DNA of 64,000 nt from VAXT01 sp963827725. Lineage in GTDB: Bacteria; Actinomycetota; Thermoleophilia; Gaiellales; Gaiellaceae. The notes beneath the pieces are model-generated. The model made no database searches, had not been told where the DNA came from, and was given only the letters and a program-made list of their open reading frames with translations. Both the position numbers and the translations under genes were made by a program. The DNA is taken from NCBI GenBank assembly GCA_963827725.1, contig CAWHBM010000001.1, forward strand, positions 1,364,001-1,428,000, read 5' to 3'. Positions 16,244-23,411 of this stretch are shown piece by piece (within the stretch, counting starts at the first letter, position 1; each line of letters begins with the position of its first letter).

Positions 16244-16782
16244 TCCTTTCGTGTCCGCACGGGCCAGCCGGCCTGAGCGATCGCAGCGCCGAGCGCCTTG
16301 AAAATCGCCTCGAGCACGTGCTGGGAGTCGTCGCCGCCGATCAGCCGCACGTGCAGGGTCAGCCCGCCACCCTCGGCAAGCTCGTGCAGGAAACTCGCCA
16401 CCAGATCGGTGCTGAGACCGCCGATCCTCGCCTCCGTGAGGTCGACGTTGGAGACCACGAGCGGTCTGCCGGACGCCTCGACCACGACGTGTGCAAGCGC
16501 TTCGTCGGCTGGCGCGGCCGCGGAGCCGTGCCCGCGCGCACCTTCCCAGCTGAGCGGGATCCGCAACGCCTCGCCGAGCGCCTTGCCGGCCGAGGCGATC
16601 TCCGTCTCGGCTCGCTCGGGGGCAACCTGGAGGTCGAGGTCGATCGACCCGTAGCGTGCGAGGAGGCCCAGCAGGTGGTCGAGCACGGGCAGGCCGCTGC
16701 TCACGTTGCTCTCGCCCACGCCGTCGAGCAAGACACGGACGCGAACGTGGTCTCTCTCTGTCACTTGATCGGGGGATGCCAT
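16240..16782 (-). CDS. HisB-like protein (imidazoleglycerol-phosphate dehydratase fold) with lost metal ligands
   Basis: 180 residues that follow the HisB fold order: 'GLPVLDHLLGLLARYG', 'PADEALAHVVVEASGRP', 'STDLVASFLHELAEGGGLTLHVRL' and 'HVLEAIFKALG'. True HisB carries a HHTxED motif, a His in ARHG and a HH pair before the C-terminal Glu, which bind the two Mn ions. Here the HHTxED region reads 'ETEIAS', ARHG is 'ARYG', and the first His of the pair is Gln ('SQH'). The DH of the first motif and the DE pair remain. It is either a derived enzyme or a pseudoenzyme. No other his gene is nearby. The start at ATG 16782 lies in a large palindrome; a TACCCT -10 box 10 nt upstream suggests a leaderless mRNA. 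Confidence 0.78.
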   Translation of the reverse strand: MASPDQVTERDHVRVRVLLDGVGESNVSSGLPVLDHLLGLLARYGSIDLDLQVAPERAETEIASAGKALGEALRIPLSWEGARGHGSAAAPADEALAHVVVEASGRPLVVSNVDLTEARIGGLSTDLVASFLHELAEGGGLTLHVRLIGGDDSQHVLEAIFKALGAAIAQAGWPVRTRKE

Positions 16783-16794
16783 CCCTCGATCAAG
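16764..16794. promoter_or_regulatory. 31-bp near-perfect palindrome over the HisB-like start codon
   Basis: Arms of 15 nt (CTTGATCGGGGGATG / CATCCCTCGATCAAG, one mismatch) flank one central base. The start codon at 16782-16780 lies inside. An 11-nt copy of the half-site, CATCCCTCGAT, recurs at 16882-16892 just inside the divergent subtilase gene. The position and symmetry suit a dimeric repressor or a start-blocking hairpin. Confidence 0.5.
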
Positions 16795-16862
16795 GGTATC
16801 GCACCCCCGTAGCCAGGCCGACGACTGAGGAGAGCCCAATCCCCTCTCCCCGTGCGGCCTGA

Positions 16863-18458
16863 GTGCCCCTCTTCACCCATCACATCCCTCGATTTCCCGC
16901 GCTGCTCGCGGCCGCAGTCGCCGTCGCCGCGCTCGTTGCGCAGAGCGGCACATCCAGCACGCCGGAAACGTCCCGCGCCGTCGTCGGCTTCGAGTCCAAC
17001 GCCCAGCTCGCGGACGCCCTGAAGCGCTTCCCCGGCGCGCAGATCGTCCGTCGCGTGCCCCACATGAAGACGGTCGAAGTCGTGCTCCCTGGCAAGGCAG
17101 CCGAGCTCTCCGGTCTCCCCGGCATCTCCTTCGCCCACCCGCCTCTCGAGCGCACCGTGCAGGTCGAGCCCGCGCTCGCCGCAATGTTCCGGCTGGGCCT
17201 GCCGTACGAGTGGCAGTACGTCGTCACACGCGAGAACGAAGTGCCGCAGGAAGTTCTGCGGGCAGCAAGCGCGATCAAGATCGCCGTCGTCGACACGGGC
17301 CTCGACGTGACCCATCCGGACATTGCCGCAAAGGTGCCCGAGACCTGGGACATCGTCCGTCGTCGCACGAACGTCGTCGACAATGACGGTCACGGGACCT
17401 TCGTCTCCGCCCTCGCCGCAGGATCAGTCAACAACAACGAGGGAATCGCCGGATTCGGCGGCGACGCGAAGCTCCTGATGATCAAGGCGGTCTCCGGTGA
17501 GAGCTTCAGCGAGATCGACACGGCCGCGGCGATCGTGTACGCGGTCGATCACGGGGCCAACATCATCAATCTCAGCATCGGCGGCGAAGGGTCGTCCCCG
17601 CTCGAGGCGCGTGCGATCGAGTACGCAGCGAGCCGAAACGTTCTCCTGGTCGCGGCCGCCGGCAACGAGTACGAGGAGGGCAATCCGATCGAGTATCCGG
17701 CCGCGGCCCTGCAGCCGCCCGGCTCGAACGGCCAGGGCGGTTTCGGGCTCTCCGTCGCGGCGAGCACGATGACCGGCAAGCGCGCGCGCTTCTCGAACAC
17801 CGGCTCCCAGATCTCTCTCGCCGCTCCCGGCGACAACGTCTTCGGCGCAGTGGCGGCCACCTCGCCGCGCGACTACTTCCCTCGCTACGCGCTGCCCGGG
17901 TCACTCGCCGGCCTCTACGGCTGGTCGAGCGGAACGTCGTTCTCGAGCCCCGAGGTCGCCGGTGCCGCCGCTCTCGTCTGGGCGGCGAATCGGTCGTTGA
18001 CTGCACAGCAAGTCGCCGGGATCCTCAAGGCGACTGCATCAGGTGAGGGCAAGTGGAACCCGAGGCTCGGCTACGGCGTCATCGACGTCGCATCTGCAGT
18101 CGCGGCTGCGAGCGGACACCAGATCGCCGCGCGCCCCAGGGCCGGAGCGTGGCTCAGCGTCCGCCGGCTCCGCGCCCGCTACCTCAGCGCCCGGTCACCC
18201 CGCGGTCTTCGCCGCGTGCGCCTCGCCGTCCATCTGCGGACGAGCGCTCCGACGGTACGCCCCGACTACCGAGCCGTCACCCTCCAGATTCGCCGCGGTG
18301 GAAGCTGGCATCGCATCGCGCGGACGACAACTCGGCTCGGCGGCGGCATCCGCTGGTCAGTCGGGCTTCGCCCCGGCCGCCACATTCTCCGCGCCGTCTA
18401 TCGCGGCCGCTCGGACCTCAGGTCAGCCGTTCGCCTGAAGCCCGTCCAGGTCCGCTAG
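16863..18458 (+). CDS. Secreted S8 subtilisin-like serine protease
   Basis: 531 residues. A signal peptide (hydrophobic stretch at about 12-27) precedes an I9-like propeptide region (about 38-105). The catalytic triad is intact: Asp in 'IAVVDTGLD', His in 'DNDGHGTFVSALA', oxyanion Asn in 'VAAAGNEY' and Ser in 'GTSFSSPEVAGAAAL'. After about 430 comes an Arg-rich, probably all-beta domain of about 100 residues with no family assigned. GTG start, no clear Shine-Dalgarno. It is divergent from the HisB-like gene and convergent with murA, with which it shares the sequence CTAG as overlapping stop codons. Confidence 0.92.
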   Translation: MPLFTHHIPRFPALLAAAVAVAALVAQSGTSSTPETSRAVVGFESNAQLADALKRFPGAQIVRRVPHMKTVEVVLPGKAAELSGLPGISFAHPPLERTVQVEPALAAMFRLGLPYEWQYVVTRENEVPQEVLRAASAIKIAVVDTGLDVTHPDIAAKVPETWDIVRRRTNVVDNDGHGTFVSALAAGSVNNNEGIAGFGGDAKLLMIKAVSGESFSEIDTAAAIVYAVDHGANIINLSIGGEGSSPLEARAIEYAASRNVLLVAAAGNEYEEGNPIEYPAAALQPPGSNGQGGFGLSVAASTMTGKRARFSNTGSQISLAAPGDNVFGAVAATSPRDYFPRYALPGSLAGLYGWSSGTSFSSPEVAGAAALVWAANRSLTAQQVAGILKATASGEGKWNPRLGYGVIDVASAVAAASGHQIAARPRAGAWLSVRRLRARYLSARSPRGLRRVRLAVHLRTSAPTVRPDYRAVTLQIRRGGSWHRIARTTTRLGGGIRWSVGLRPGRHILRAVYRGRSDLRSAVRLKPVQVR

Positions 18459-19765
18459 CCCGACACGCGCTCGATGCGTGCGCCGACGGCGCGCAGCCGC
18501 TCGTCGATCCGCTCGTAGCCCTTGTCGATCTGGTAGACGGCCCCGATCGTCGACTCGCCCTCGGCGCACAAGCCGGCGAGGAGCATCGACATGCCCGCAC
18601 GGATGTCCGGGCTCTCCATTCGCTGGCCGCTCAGCTGGGCTGGGCCGGTGACAACAGCCCGGTGCGGATCGCAGAGGATGATGCGCGCGCCCATCGAGAC
18701 GAGCTTGTCGGTGAAGAAGAGGCGGTTCTCGAACATCTTCTCGAAGAGGAGCACGGTGCCCCGCGCCTGGGTCGCAACCGTGAGCGCAATCGACGTGCAG
18801 TCGGACGGGAAAGCGGGCCAGGGGCCGTCTTCGATCTTCGGAATGTGCCCGCCGATGTCGTCCTCGACGTGCAGCTCCTGACCCGGCGGCACGCGCACGC
18901 TGGCCTCGCCGAGCTCGACATGCACGCCGAGCCGAGCAAACGTCGGGAGAATCGAGATGAGATCCTCGGTCTTGACTCCGTCGATCGTCAGGTCGCCGCC
19001 GGTGACCGCCGCGAGGCCGATGAAGCTCGCCACCTCGACGTGGTCGGGCCCGATCGTCCATTCGCCGCCACCCAGGCGATCGACGCCTTCGACCCGGAGA
19101 ACGTTCGACTCGATGCCCTCGATCGACCCTCCGAGGGAGACGAGAAAGCGGCAGAGATCCTGTACGTGCGGCTCACAGGCCGCGTTGCCGACGACAGTGG
19201 TGCCGGGAGTGAGCGCCGCGGCCATGACGATGTTCTCGGTCGCCATGACGCTCGCCTCGTCCAGGAAGACGTTCGCGCCGCGCAGGCCGTCAGTGCGCAT
19301 GTCGTAGAGGTCGCCCGCTTCGACGTGCGCCCCGAGGTTCGTGAAGCCGTGGATATGGGGGTCGAGCCTCCGTCGCCCGATGACGTCGCCCCCGGGCGGC
19401 GCGGCGACCACGTTCCCGCAGCGCACGAGGAGCGGGCCCGCGAGCAGGAACGAGGCGCGCATCTGGGAGCACAGCTCCCGGTCGAGCTCTGTCTTCCGGA
19501 TCTCGGCCGCATGGACGCGAACCTCGTTTGGCCCGGTCCACTCGACCTCGGCCCCGACGTCGACAAGCAGGGCCAGCATGGTGTCCACGTCACGGATCCG
19601 GGGGACATTCCGCAGCGCCACCGGCTCGCTCGTGAGCAGGCAGGCCGCGAGGATCGGAAGCACTCCGTTCTTGTTCCCTGCGGCGGTCACGTTTCCGTGC
19701 AGCGGTTGCCCGCCCTCGATGACGAAGGACTCCATCACCTCGTGCCCAACCATGGTTTCCGTCAT
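18455..19765 (-). CDS. murA: UDP-GlcNAc 1-carboxyvinyltransferase with Cys-to-Asp active site
   Basis: First committed step of peptidoglycan synthesis: enolpyruvyl transfer from PEP to UDP-GlcNAc. 436 residues of the EPSP-synthase fold with 'AAGNKNGVLPILAACLL' (catalytic Lys) and 'MRASFLLAGPLLVR'. The flexible active-site loop reads 'PPGGDVIGRRRLD': Asp127 (codon 19387-19385) replaces the Cys that attacks PEP and that fosfomycin alkylates in E. coli (Cys115). The same replacement is known in Mycobacterium tuberculosis and Chlamydia, where it gives fosfomycin resistance. The ATG at 19765 is 12 nt from a symmetric -10 box shared with the divergent HD gene. Confidence 0.96.
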   Translation of the reverse strand: MTETMVGHEVMESFVIEGGQPLHGNVTAAGNKNGVLPILAACLLTSEPVALRNVPRIRDVDTMLALLVDVGAEVEWTGPNEVRVHAAEIRKTELDRELCSQMRASFLLAGPLLVRCGNVVAAPPGGDVIGRRRLDPHIHGFTNLGAHVEAGDLYDMRTDGLRGANVFLDEASVMATENIVMAAALTPGTTVVGNAACEPHVQDLCRFLVSLGGSIEGIESNVLRVEGVDRLGGGEWTIGPDHVEVASFIGLAAVTGGDLTIDGVKTEDLISILPTFARLGVHVELGEASVRVPPGQELHVEDDIGGHIPKIEDGPWPAFPSDCTSIALTVATQARGTVLLFEKMFENRLFFTDKLVSMGARIILCDPHRAVVTGPAQLSGQRMESPDIRAGMSMLLAGLCAEGESTIGAVYQIDKGYERIDERLRAVGARIERVSG

Positions 19766-19776
19766 TGGCGACGGGC

Positions 19777-19783
19777 TATCGTA
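19777..19783. promoter_or_regulatory. Symmetric -10 element (TATCGTA) between murA and the HD gene
   Basis: Reads TATCGT on plus, 9 nt before the TTG of the HD gene, and TACGAT on minus, 12 nt before the murA ATG. Both fit TANNNT. No Shine-Dalgarno is seen on either side, so both mRNAs are probably leaderless or nearly so. Confidence 0.55.
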
Positions 19784-19791
19784 CCCCTCGC

Positions 19792-20370
19792 TTGGAGATC
19801 ACCCGAGAGCACGCCTGGGAGACCCTGACCCGCCACACGAAGAGCGAGGCGCTACTGCGGCACGCCCTCGCCGTGGAAGCGTCCGTCCGGGCCTACGCCC
19901 GCAAGTTCGGCGAGGACGAGGAGCTCTGGGGCGTGACCGCGCTGCTCCACGACTTCGACTGGGAGATGCATCCGACCCTCGAGCAGCACCCGCAGGACGG
20001 AGCGCCGATCCTGCGCGAGGAGGGCTATCCGGAGGAGGTCGTCGAGGGCGTGCTCTCCCACGCCGAGCACCTCGATCTCCCGCGCGACACCCCGATGAAG
20101 AAAGCCCTCTTCGCCTGCGACGAGCTCTCGGGGTTCATCCACGCCTGCGGGCTCGTGCGCCCGGACGGGATCGAGACGCTCGAGCCGAAGTCGGTGAAGA
20201 AGAAGCTGAAGCAGCCGTCGTTCGCAGCCGGCGTGAATCGCGACGACGTATACAAGGGCGCCGAGTTGCTCGACGTCGAGCTCGACGACCACATCCGGTT
20301 CGTGATCGAGGCGCTTCGGCCGATCGCACCCGAGCTCGGCCTGCGCACGGCGGCCGACGTGGCTAGCTGA
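19792..20370 (+). CDS. HD-domain phosphohydrolase
   Basis: 192-residue metal-dependent hydrolase of the HD superfamily. Ligands: His in 'LLRHALAVE', the HD doublet in 'ALLHDFDWEMHP' and the distal Asp in 'ALFACDELSG'. 'HAEHLDLPRDTPM' holds further conserved His residues. The family mostly cleaves nucleotides or phosphate esters; the substrate is unknown. I chose TTG 19792 because it sits 9 nt from a -10 box; a TTG at 19765 would begin inside the murA start codon. The 3' end overlaps the convergent PLP enzyme by 8 nt. Confidence 0.85.
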   Translation: MEITREHAWETLTRHTKSEALLRHALAVEASVRAYARKFGEDEELWGVTALLHDFDWEMHPTLEQHPQDGAPILREEGYPEEVVEGVLSHAEHLDLPRDTPMKKALFACDELSGFIHACGLVRPDGIETLEPKSVKKKLKQPSFAAGVNRDDVYKGAELLDVELDDHIRFVIEALRPIAPELGLRTAADVAS

Positions 20371-21421
20371 GACCCGTCAGCAGGCGGTCGATGTCTTCCG
20401 CGCTCGTCCAGTAACCGCACGAGACCCGAATCCAGCCACGGTTCGGAATCTCGCGGACGATGACGCCTTGGCTACGCAGGCGGTCGACGAGTGCTGTCGC
20501 GTCGCCCTCGGGGCGGAACGTGACGAGACCGGCCTGATCCGGCTTCGTGACGACCTCGAAGCGCTCGTCCAGCGCGGCGCGGCAGCGGGCGGCCATCTCC
20601 GCCCCCCGCTCGAAGCGCCAGTCGGGTGCAACCTCGAGCGCGGCCGAGAGCCCGGCGAGCGACGGGCCGCCGACCCAGCCCGAGTCGAAGCGCTCGGCGC
20701 CGGCTCGCGGCACGAACGAGCCGTCCGGCTGGTGCTCGGACTGGGCGAAGTAGCTCGGCAGAGCGACAGGCAGGCTGTCGGGGTCGGCGACGACGAGCGC
20801 ACCCGTCACGTCCGGGCCGCACAGCCACTTCTGGCACGAGACCGCGTAGAAGTCGAAGGCGCCAGCCGTGACCGGGATCACGCCGGCTGTCTGGGCTCCG
20901 TCCACGAGCAGCGGAAGCCCGGTCTCGGCCTTCACCCGCTCGGGCTCGAGCGAGTTTCCCGTCGCCCAGGAGACGTGCGAGATCGCGATCAGACGCGTCC
21001 GGTCGGTGACGGCCTCGATGATCTTGTCCTCCGGGACGGCGACGACTCGCGCTCCCGATGCGTGAAGTGGACCGATCAGCCCGAAGTGCTCGACGTCGCT
21101 CGTGACCACCTCGTCCTCCGGGCCGAGCCCAAGGCCCGCCAGCACGATGTTGCAGCCGTCCGTCGTCGAGCGCGTCAGGGCGACCTGCTCCGGCCTGGCG
21201 GACAGGTGCGCGGCAATCCTCGCCCGCACCTCGTCGCGCATGGCGAGGGCCCGCGAGAAGTACGGCTCACCGCCACGCCCCTGGGTGAGGTCTACGAGCT
21301 CCTCGGCGAGGATCGCCTCGACCGTGGAGCGGGCAAGCGGTCCGTTCGTGCCGGCGTTCAGGTACGCGAGGTGGTCGAGTACCGGGAAGGCGGCGCGTAC
21401 CTCGTCGAAGGTCGGCGGCAA
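20363..21421 (-). CDS. Class V aminotransferase-fold PLP enzyme
   Basis: 352-residue fold-type I PLP enzyme of the cysteine desulfurase/kynureninase group. The stacking His region 'SDVEHFGLIGPL', the Asp in 'LLVDGAQTAG' that pairs with the PLP ring nitrogen, and the Schiff-base Lys in 'VSCQKWLCGP' are present. The C-terminus has 'GWIRVSCGYWTSAEDID'. A cysteine desulfurase would have a mobile loop with a catalytic Cys in a defined context; I do not see it clearly, so desulfurase, isopenicillin-epimerase-like or another activity remain open. TTG start, 10 nt from a TAGACT -10 box. Confidence 0.88.
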   Translation of the reverse strand: MPPTFDEVRAAFPVLDHLAYLNAGTNGPLARSTVEAILAEELVDLTQGRGGEPYFSRALAMRDEVRARIAAHLSARPEQVALTRSTTDGCNIVLAGLGLGPEDEVVTSDVEHFGLIGPLHASGARVVAVPEDKIIEAVTDRTRLIAISHVSWATGNSLEPERVKAETGLPLLVDGAQTAGVIPVTAGAFDFYAVSCQKWLCGPDVTGALVVADPDSLPVALPSYFAQSEHQPDGSFVPRAGAERFDSGWVGGPSLAGLSAALEVAPDWRFERGAEMAARCRAALDERFEVVTKPDQAGLVTFRPEGDATALVDRLRSQGVIVREIPNRGWIRVSCGYWTSAEDIDRLLTGLS

Positions 21422-21430
21422 GGGCGGGGC

Positions 21431-21437
21431 TAGTCTA
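21431..21437. promoter_or_regulatory. Symmetric -10 element (TAGTCTA) between the PLP enzyme and the glycosyltransferase
   Basis: Plus reading TAGTCT ends 11 nt before the ATG of the glycosyltransferase. Minus reading TAGACT ends 10 nt before the TTG of the PLP enzyme. The whole intergenic gap is only 26 nt. Confidence 0.55.
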
Positions 21438-21447
21438 GGCGGCCCTC

Positions 21448-22500
21448 ATGCGCGTCCTCCTCGCCGACCCGCCTGCGTTCACCCCACAGTACGACCACGA
21501 GCTTGCCTCGGCACTCGCTCGAGCGGGCGCGGAGGTCGAGCTCGTCACCTCTCCGTTCCGCTTCGGCACTCCGCCCGAGCCGGACGGCTACATCCGCAAC
21601 GAGCTCTTCTACCCCCTCAGCTCGAGAGTCTTTCGGCGCTCACGGCTCCGAATTCCGGTCAAGCTCCTCGAGCATCCGCTCGGCCTCGCTCGTCTCCGCA
21701 GAAGGCACGCCGACGTCGCCCACGTCCAGTGGCTCGCAGCCCCCGAGATCGACGACCGCCTGCTGCGCCAGCGAGCACCGCTCGTCTTCACGGCACACGA
21801 TCTCCTGCCTCGCCGTACCGCTGCGAAGCGAGAGCTGTGGCGGCGCCTCTTCGGCCGCTTCGAGCGGATCGTCGTCCACAGTGAGCGGGGACGCGACCAG
21901 CTTGCCGAGCTGACCGATCCCGCGCGGCTCCGCGTGATCCCGCATCCGGTCTACGCGAGCAACCCGGAGCGCCGCGACGACGGCCGAACGCTTCTTTGTC
22001 TCGGGATCATCCGCGCGTACAAGGGGATGGGAGACGCGGTCGAGGCAGCCAAGGCGATCGAGGGAGCCCGCCTTCTGGTTGCCGGCGATCCGCTCGAGCC
22101 CGTGGACGCCTACCAGGCTGCCGCGGGCGGGACTGCAGAGTGGCGCCTCGGGTACCTCTCCGACGACGAGATCGACCAGGCGCTCGGCGAGACGACGGTT
22201 GCGCTTTTCCCCTATCGACCGGAGATCGATCAGAGCGGCGCCCTCATGCGGGCGTTGGGCGCGGGCGTCCCGGCTGTGGTCTACGACGTCGGGGGCCTCG
22301 GCGAGCCCGTGCGGAGCTTCGGCGCCGGCCGGGTCGTCCCGCCCGGCGACGTGGAGGCCCTCACCGGTGCCGTCCGCGAGCTCCTCGACGACCCGCAAGC
22401 GCTCGAGGAAGCGCGGCAAGGCGCCGAGCGCGCACGAAGCGAGCTCACGTGGGATGCAGCGGCCCGGGCCCATCTGGACGTCTACGGAGAGCTCGTTTGA
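21448..22500 (+). CDS. GT4-family glycosyltransferase
   Basis: 350 residues with the GT-B layout. The N-terminal acceptor half begins 'MRVLLADPPAFTPQYDHELASALARAGAEVELV'. The C-terminal donor half contains 'LCLGIIRAYKGMGDAVEA' and 'ALFPYRPEIDQSGALMRALGAGVPAVVYDVGGLGE', the EX7E-like region of GT4 retaining enzymes, where the first Glu is in the 'RPEIDQSG' context. Donor and acceptor are unknown. It shares its stop with the start of the following small gene (TTGA). Confidence 0.9.
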   Translation: MRVLLADPPAFTPQYDHELASALARAGAEVELVTSPFRFGTPPEPDGYIRNELFYPLSSRVFRRSRLRIPVKLLEHPLGLARLRRRHADVAHVQWLAAPEIDDRLLRQRAPLVFTAHDLLPRRTAAKRELWRRLFGRFERIVVHSERGRDQLAELTDPARLRVIPHPVYASNPERRDDGRTLLCLGIIRAYKGMGDAVEAAKAIEGARLLVAGDPLEPVDAYQAAAGGTAEWRLGYLSDDEIDQALGETTVALFPYRPEIDQSGALMRALGAGVPAVVYDVGGLGEPVRSFGAGRVVPPGDVEALTGAVRELLDDPQALEEARQGAERARSELTWDAAARAHLDVYGELV

Positions 22501-22805
22501 GCAAGCGGCGCTTCGCGGACCTGATTCGTCGCCAGCTCGACCTTTTCGAGCGCGACGAAGTGTCGCTGGTAACCGAGTGCGAGGAAGCAGAGCGCGCGTA
22601 CGACGCGGCCGACCGAGCGGAGGCCGAAGAACGCTACGCCGACTACCTCGACCTAGTCGAGACCGGCACGGAGCGGTTAGGCGCGCTACGCGACAACTTC
22701 GCCTCGACCCTGGACGAGGAGGCCGCGGAAGCCTACGAGCAGGCCTTCAACCGTGCTGTTGCCGAACGGCTGCCCCGCTTCGCACTCGAGATCGAGGATG
22801 TCTGA
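22497..22805 (+). CDS. Small acidic helical protein, function unknown
   Basis: 102 residues, TTG start overlapping the glycosyltransferase stop. The sequence is almost entirely charged and helical ('RQLDLFERDEVSLV', 'AYDAADRAEAEERYADYLDL'), with no signal peptide, Cys or membrane segment. No family recognised. The tight coupling suggests it works with, or is regulated with, the glycosyltransferase. Confidence 0.75.
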   Translation: MSKRRFADLIRRQLDLFERDEVSLVTECEEAERAYDAADRAEAEERYADYLDLVETGTERLGALRDNFASTLDEEAAEAYEQAFNRAVAERLPRFALEIEDV

Positions 22806-22817
22806 AGGCCAGGAGGG

Positions 22818-23402
22818 CTAGCTGGCGCTCGTGCTGAGGCTCGTGCAGGCCGGCTCTTTCGACGTCGCCTCGTTCAGAGTGTCGTCGTCGTAGCGCTCGC
22901 CGAGCGTGTTGAACTTCTCGCTCGTCGCGGTGAGCTCCGCCTCGACTTCCTTGCCCAGAGTGCCGACACCTTCCCCGAACGCCGAGGCGTTGGCCGTCGG
23001 CAGCTTCTTTGCTTTTGCAACCGCGTTCGTGAAGCTTTCCTCGGCGCCGTTGAGCCCTTTCAGGAGCTCCTGCTGGATGGCCGCCCCCTCCTTGACGGCC
23101 GGCGGACCCGCTCCTGTGATCTCGGTGACCATGATGCCGGAGCTGCGCTCGGCGTTCTGGAGGAAGGTGATGAACTTCGTCTTCACCGTCTTCAAGTCCG
23201 TCGCGGCGCTCAGCTCGGAGCTGAGCCGATCGCTGTCGGCCTTGAGCCCTCGAGCCCAGTCGGCGAGCGCACCGCACACGGTCGCAGCCCAGGCCTCCGG
23301 TTCCGTGCCGGAGTAGCTGGTCCCACCTCCCCCGCCGCCGCCACAGCCGGATGCTGCGAGAGCGAGGGTCGAGACGCAGAGAAGGAGGGCGAACAGGCGC
23401 AC
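22818..23402 (-). CDS. Putative secreted lipoprotein, function unknown
   Basis: 194 residues with a lipoprotein signal peptide: hydrophobic core 'LFALLLCVSTLALA' and lipobox 'LAASGC', followed by a Gly-rich linker. The mature part is helical and contains two Cys (about 43 and near the C-terminus, 'EPACTSLS') that could form a disulfide. I recognise no domain. It lies 9 nt after dnaE2 on the same strand, so it may be cotranscribed with it, though the functional link is unclear. Confidence 0.85.
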   Translation of the reverse strand: MRLFALLLCVSTLALAASGCGGGGGGGTSYSGTEPEAWAATVCGALADWARGLKADSDRLSSELSAATDLKTVKTKFITFLQNAERSSGIMVTEITGAGPPAVKEGAAIQQELLKGLNGAEESFTNAVAKAKKLPTANASAFGEGVGTLGKEVEAELTATSEKFNTLGERYDDDTLNEATSKEPACTSLSTSAS

Positions 23403-23411
23403 AGGGCCACC

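Noticed and set aside
16240..16782. Ordinary histidine-biosynthesis hisB
   Set aside because: Key metal ligands are absent and no his genes are adjacent.
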